Position numbers and translations under genes: made by a program
Notes under the pieces: generated by a model
What the model was told of the DNA's origin: nothing
The model's input: the letters and a program-made list of their open reading frames with translations, nothing else
Database searches by the model: none
Shown here: positions 6,411 through 7,938 of the stretch, in pieces
Layout: every line of letters starts with the position of its first letter
Position numbering within the stretch: the first letter of the stretch is position 1
Assembly (NCBI GenBank): GCA_913049525.1
Contig: CAJWYZ010000059.1
Span: 1 to 7,938, forward strand
Source of the DNA: an uncultured Fidelibacterota bacterium
Lineage (GTDB): Bacteria; Fidelibacterota; Marinisomatia; SCGC-AAA003-L08; D37C17
Length of the DNA: 7,938 bases
Direction of reading: 5' to 3'

Positions 6411-7169
6411 TTAATTCCTCCGAAACTGACTGAAGTAAGAATTAATTTTTTTAAATATTAGTTCTTGATCTGGACTTTTGGTAAATAAGTTATGATTTGC
6501 TTGGTTTACTATAAATTTTTCTTTAATTTCTGATGAAATATTATCATATACTATAGAAATATTTGACTGAAGAGATAAGATGTCTTTTGTAGAATGTATA
6601 ATAAGGGCAGGGCATTTAATTTTATGAAGTTCCCTCTTAACTTTATTTGTGAGTTTCCGCATTTCATTCACAGCAGACATAGGCCAGACCTTATAGCCAA
6701 AATAATTCAATTTATCTCTTACAGCTTTAGGATAAGATAATTTTTTTTCTCGAAATGGAACTATTCTATGGAATAAGGGGGTCAATATCCGGGGACCCAA
6801 ATAGTCTTTAAACTCTAAAACGGTGGAAGCAAACACAGCAGCATTTAGGGGGAAAACAGAACTAAGGTGCAGCGCCAGATCACTGCCCATACTGATACCA
6901 ATTACATATACATTATCGCAGCGTGATGACATTTCTGCCACCCCCTGTTCTGTAAATTCTATCCAATCGGTAAATTTTGTACGGTTACAGTCTTCAGGGG
7001 TGGTGCCATGCCCAGGGAGATTAATGGCTTTGGTATAAAAACCCTGTTTCCCTAGATATTTAGCTAGATCTCTGGTTTCATAGGTAGTATTGGTAAAGCC
7101 GTGAATAATATAAACTCCATCTTTACTTTCAGTATTGAATTCGTAGTTTTTAGTATCAAAAAATTCCAT
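6411..7169 (-). CDS. Alpha/beta hydrolase (carboxylesterase/monoacylglycerol-lipase type)
   Basis: This 252-residue serine hydrolase has the full catalytic layout. HGF at 23-25 forms the oxyanion hole, LPGHG is at 51-55, and the nucleophile elbow is GISMG with Ser93. The acid is Asp196 in HSTKD, and the base is His226 in NQANHNLF. There is a small cap between about 120 and 175. The pattern is closest to Est30-like carboxylesterases and monoacylglycerol lipases, which cleave small esters in the cytoplasm; no signal peptide is present. The substrate is unknown. It is the first gene of the operon, with dadA starting 19 bp after its stop, and is divergent from betA. Its ATG has only a weak ribosome site: AAGGG is about 18 bases upstream, too far for normal spacing. 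No alternative start fits the HGF strand better. Confidence 0.85.
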   Translation of the reverse strand: MEFFDTKNYEFNTESKDGVYIIHGFTNTTYETRDLAKYLGKQGFYTKAINLPGHGTTPEDCNRTKFTDWIEFTEQGVAEMSSRCDNVYVIGISMGSDLALHLSSVFPLNAAVFASTVLEFKDYLGPRILTPLFHRIVPFREKKLSYPKAVRDKLNYFGYKVWPMSAVNEMRKLTNKVKRELHKIKCPALIIHSTKDILSLQSNISIVYDNISSEIKEKFIVNQANHNLFTKSPDQELIFKKINSYFSQFRRN

Positions 7170-7318
7170 TAATTCTATTTAATTTCCCTTAATTATTTCC
7201 AGCCATTATTGCATTATTAATAATTGATAGTATTCCTGTTTCCTCTATTGAGTACAAGACCATCAATGAATCGTGGTTGTAATATTATTATTAAAAATTG
7301 ATTGCAGAAATTATTTAA
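7170..7318. promoter_or_regulatory. Divergent promoter region between the hydrolase operon and betA
   Basis: This 149-bp AT-rich gap must hold the promoters for both divergent units. It contains a perfect AT-only palindrome, ATTATTAATAAT (7213-7224), and TA-rich runs that could act as -10 elements, but no clear -35/-10 pair can be fixed on either strand. I see no convincing BetI-type operator. Confidence 0.5.
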
Positions 7319-7938
7319 TTGAAAAAAATATTTGATTTTATTATCATCGGTGGCGGCTCCGCAGGGTCGGTACTAGGTAACCGCTTAAGTAAAGACCCAT
7401 CTAATGAAGTGTTGGTATTAGAGGCTGGACCGTCAGACCATAAGTGGGATTTTCGCCTGCATATGCCGGCGGCACTTACCTATCCCCTCACTTCAAAAAC
7501 CTATAACTGGTGGTATGAATCTGACCCAGAGCCTCATATGAAAAGTCGCAGAATTTACCACCCCCGCGGCAAAGTTTTAGGAGGATCCAGCAGTATTAAC
7601 GGCATGATATGGATTCGGGGGAACCCCCTGGATTATCAAAAATGGGCAGATAATGAGGGCCTGGAAAATTGGGATTATGACCACTGTCTACCTTATTTCA
7701 AAAGACTGGAACAGCGACTCATTGGCGGTGATAATTATCACGGTGATGATGGCCCTTTATACCTCACTACCCCAGAATGTGAAAACCCACTTTTTGATGC
7801 CTTCTTCAAATCAGTGCAGGAAGCCGGCTACCCCTTTACCTCTGATGTGAATGGCTATCAGCAGGAAGGCTTTGGAAAATTTGATCAGACCATTTACCGA
7901 GCTCGCCGCTATAATGCCGCCCAAGCTTATATCCATCC
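7319..7938 (+). CDS. betA: Choline dehydrogenase-like GMC flavoprotein, 5' part only
   Basis: The first 206 codons of a GMC oxidoreductase run off the right edge (full BetA is about 550 residues). The Rossmann motif GGGSAG follows a short FDFIII strand near residues 5-10, with the adenine-ribose Glu in LVLEAG. The GMC signature GKVLGGSSSINGMIWIRGNP is present, as are the BetA-specific blocks DFRLHMPAALTYPL, YNWWYESDPEPHM, YHGDDGPL and DVNGYQQEGFG. These match choline dehydrogenases well, which oxidise choline to betaine aldehyde at the membrane with FAD and give the osmoprotectant glycine betaine or feed choline catabolism. Other GMC alcohol dehydrogenases are a minor alternative. The start must be TTG at 7319, because TAA immediately precedes it in frame and no ATG lies before the Rossmann strand. 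The Shine-Dalgarno is weak. It is the only plus-strand gene here; a BetB or BetI gene may follow outside the window. Confidence 0.88.
   Translation, partial: MKKIFDFIIIGGGSAGSVLGNRLSKDPSNEVLVLEAGPSDHKWDFRLHMPAALTYPLTSKTYNWWYESDPEPHMKSRRIYHPRGKVLGGSSSINGMIWIRGNPLDYQKWADNEGLENWDYDHCLPYFKRLEQRLIGGDNYHGDDGPLYLTTPECENPLFDAFFKSVQEAGYPFTSDVNGYQQEGFGKFDQTIYRARRYNAAQAYIH

Noticed and set aside
7213..7224. AT-only palindrome ATTATTAATAAT as an operator
   Set aside because: Such palindromes arise easily by chance in AT-rich gaps; noted in the promoter-region entry but not claimed as a site.
7653..7850. 65-codon plus-strand frame near the right end
   Set aside because: It is a shifted frame inside the betA-like gene, whose own frame matches choline dehydrogenase throughout.

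Overview
The window is AT-rich bacterial DNA, tightly packed with protein genes. A truncated outer-membrane barrel gene with a signal peptide indicates a Gram-negative cell. Several good Shine-Dalgarno (SD) sites, TTG start codons, a PF12811-type Bax-inhibitor-like protein and a 'GGYGELH' barrel N-terminus would fit a marine member of the FCB group, for example a Marinimicrobia-like lineage. That placement is an inference from protein style only; no rRNA or marker gene is present.

Layout, left to right. A minus-strand outer-membrane barrel gene runs off the left edge (1-209). It is followed by a 129-bp gap with two small hairpins, then a minus-strand Bax-inhibitor-1/YccA-family membrane protein (339-1082). 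A gene-free stretch of about 430 bp (1083-1515) holds a dyad symmetry, two back-to-back intrinsic terminators and an unexplained structured segment. Next comes a compact run of six minus-strand genes, in transcription order: alpha/beta hydrolase (7169-6411), DadA-like D-amino-acid dehydrogenase (6391-5141), DUF4442 hotdog protein (5144-4641), MscS-type channel (4596-3523), isopenicillin-N-epimerase-like class V PLP enzyme (3506-2364) and EamA transporter (2367-1516). Gaps are 44 bp or less and two junctions overlap by 4 nt, so this reads as one operon ending at the strong terminator at 1341-1371. At the right end, transcribed divergently, is the 5' part of a choline-dehydrogenase-like GMC flavoprotein (betA-like, 7319 to the edge) that starts at TTG.

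Functionally, the six-gene run combines a flavin-dependent D-amino-acid oxidising enzyme with a PLP enzyme of the epimerase/lyase type and a metabolite exporter or importer, which suggests use or turnover of amino acids or amino-acid-like compounds. The mechanosensitive channel and the divergent choline dehydrogenase (glycine-betaine synthesis or choline catabolism) add an osmotic-adjustment flavour. These links are inferred from gene order. I found no CRISPR array, tRNA, rRNA, transposase or phage gene. I do not see a clearly new multi-gene system; the least explained parts are the structured non-coding segment downstream of the EamA gene and the unusual gene mix of the operon.
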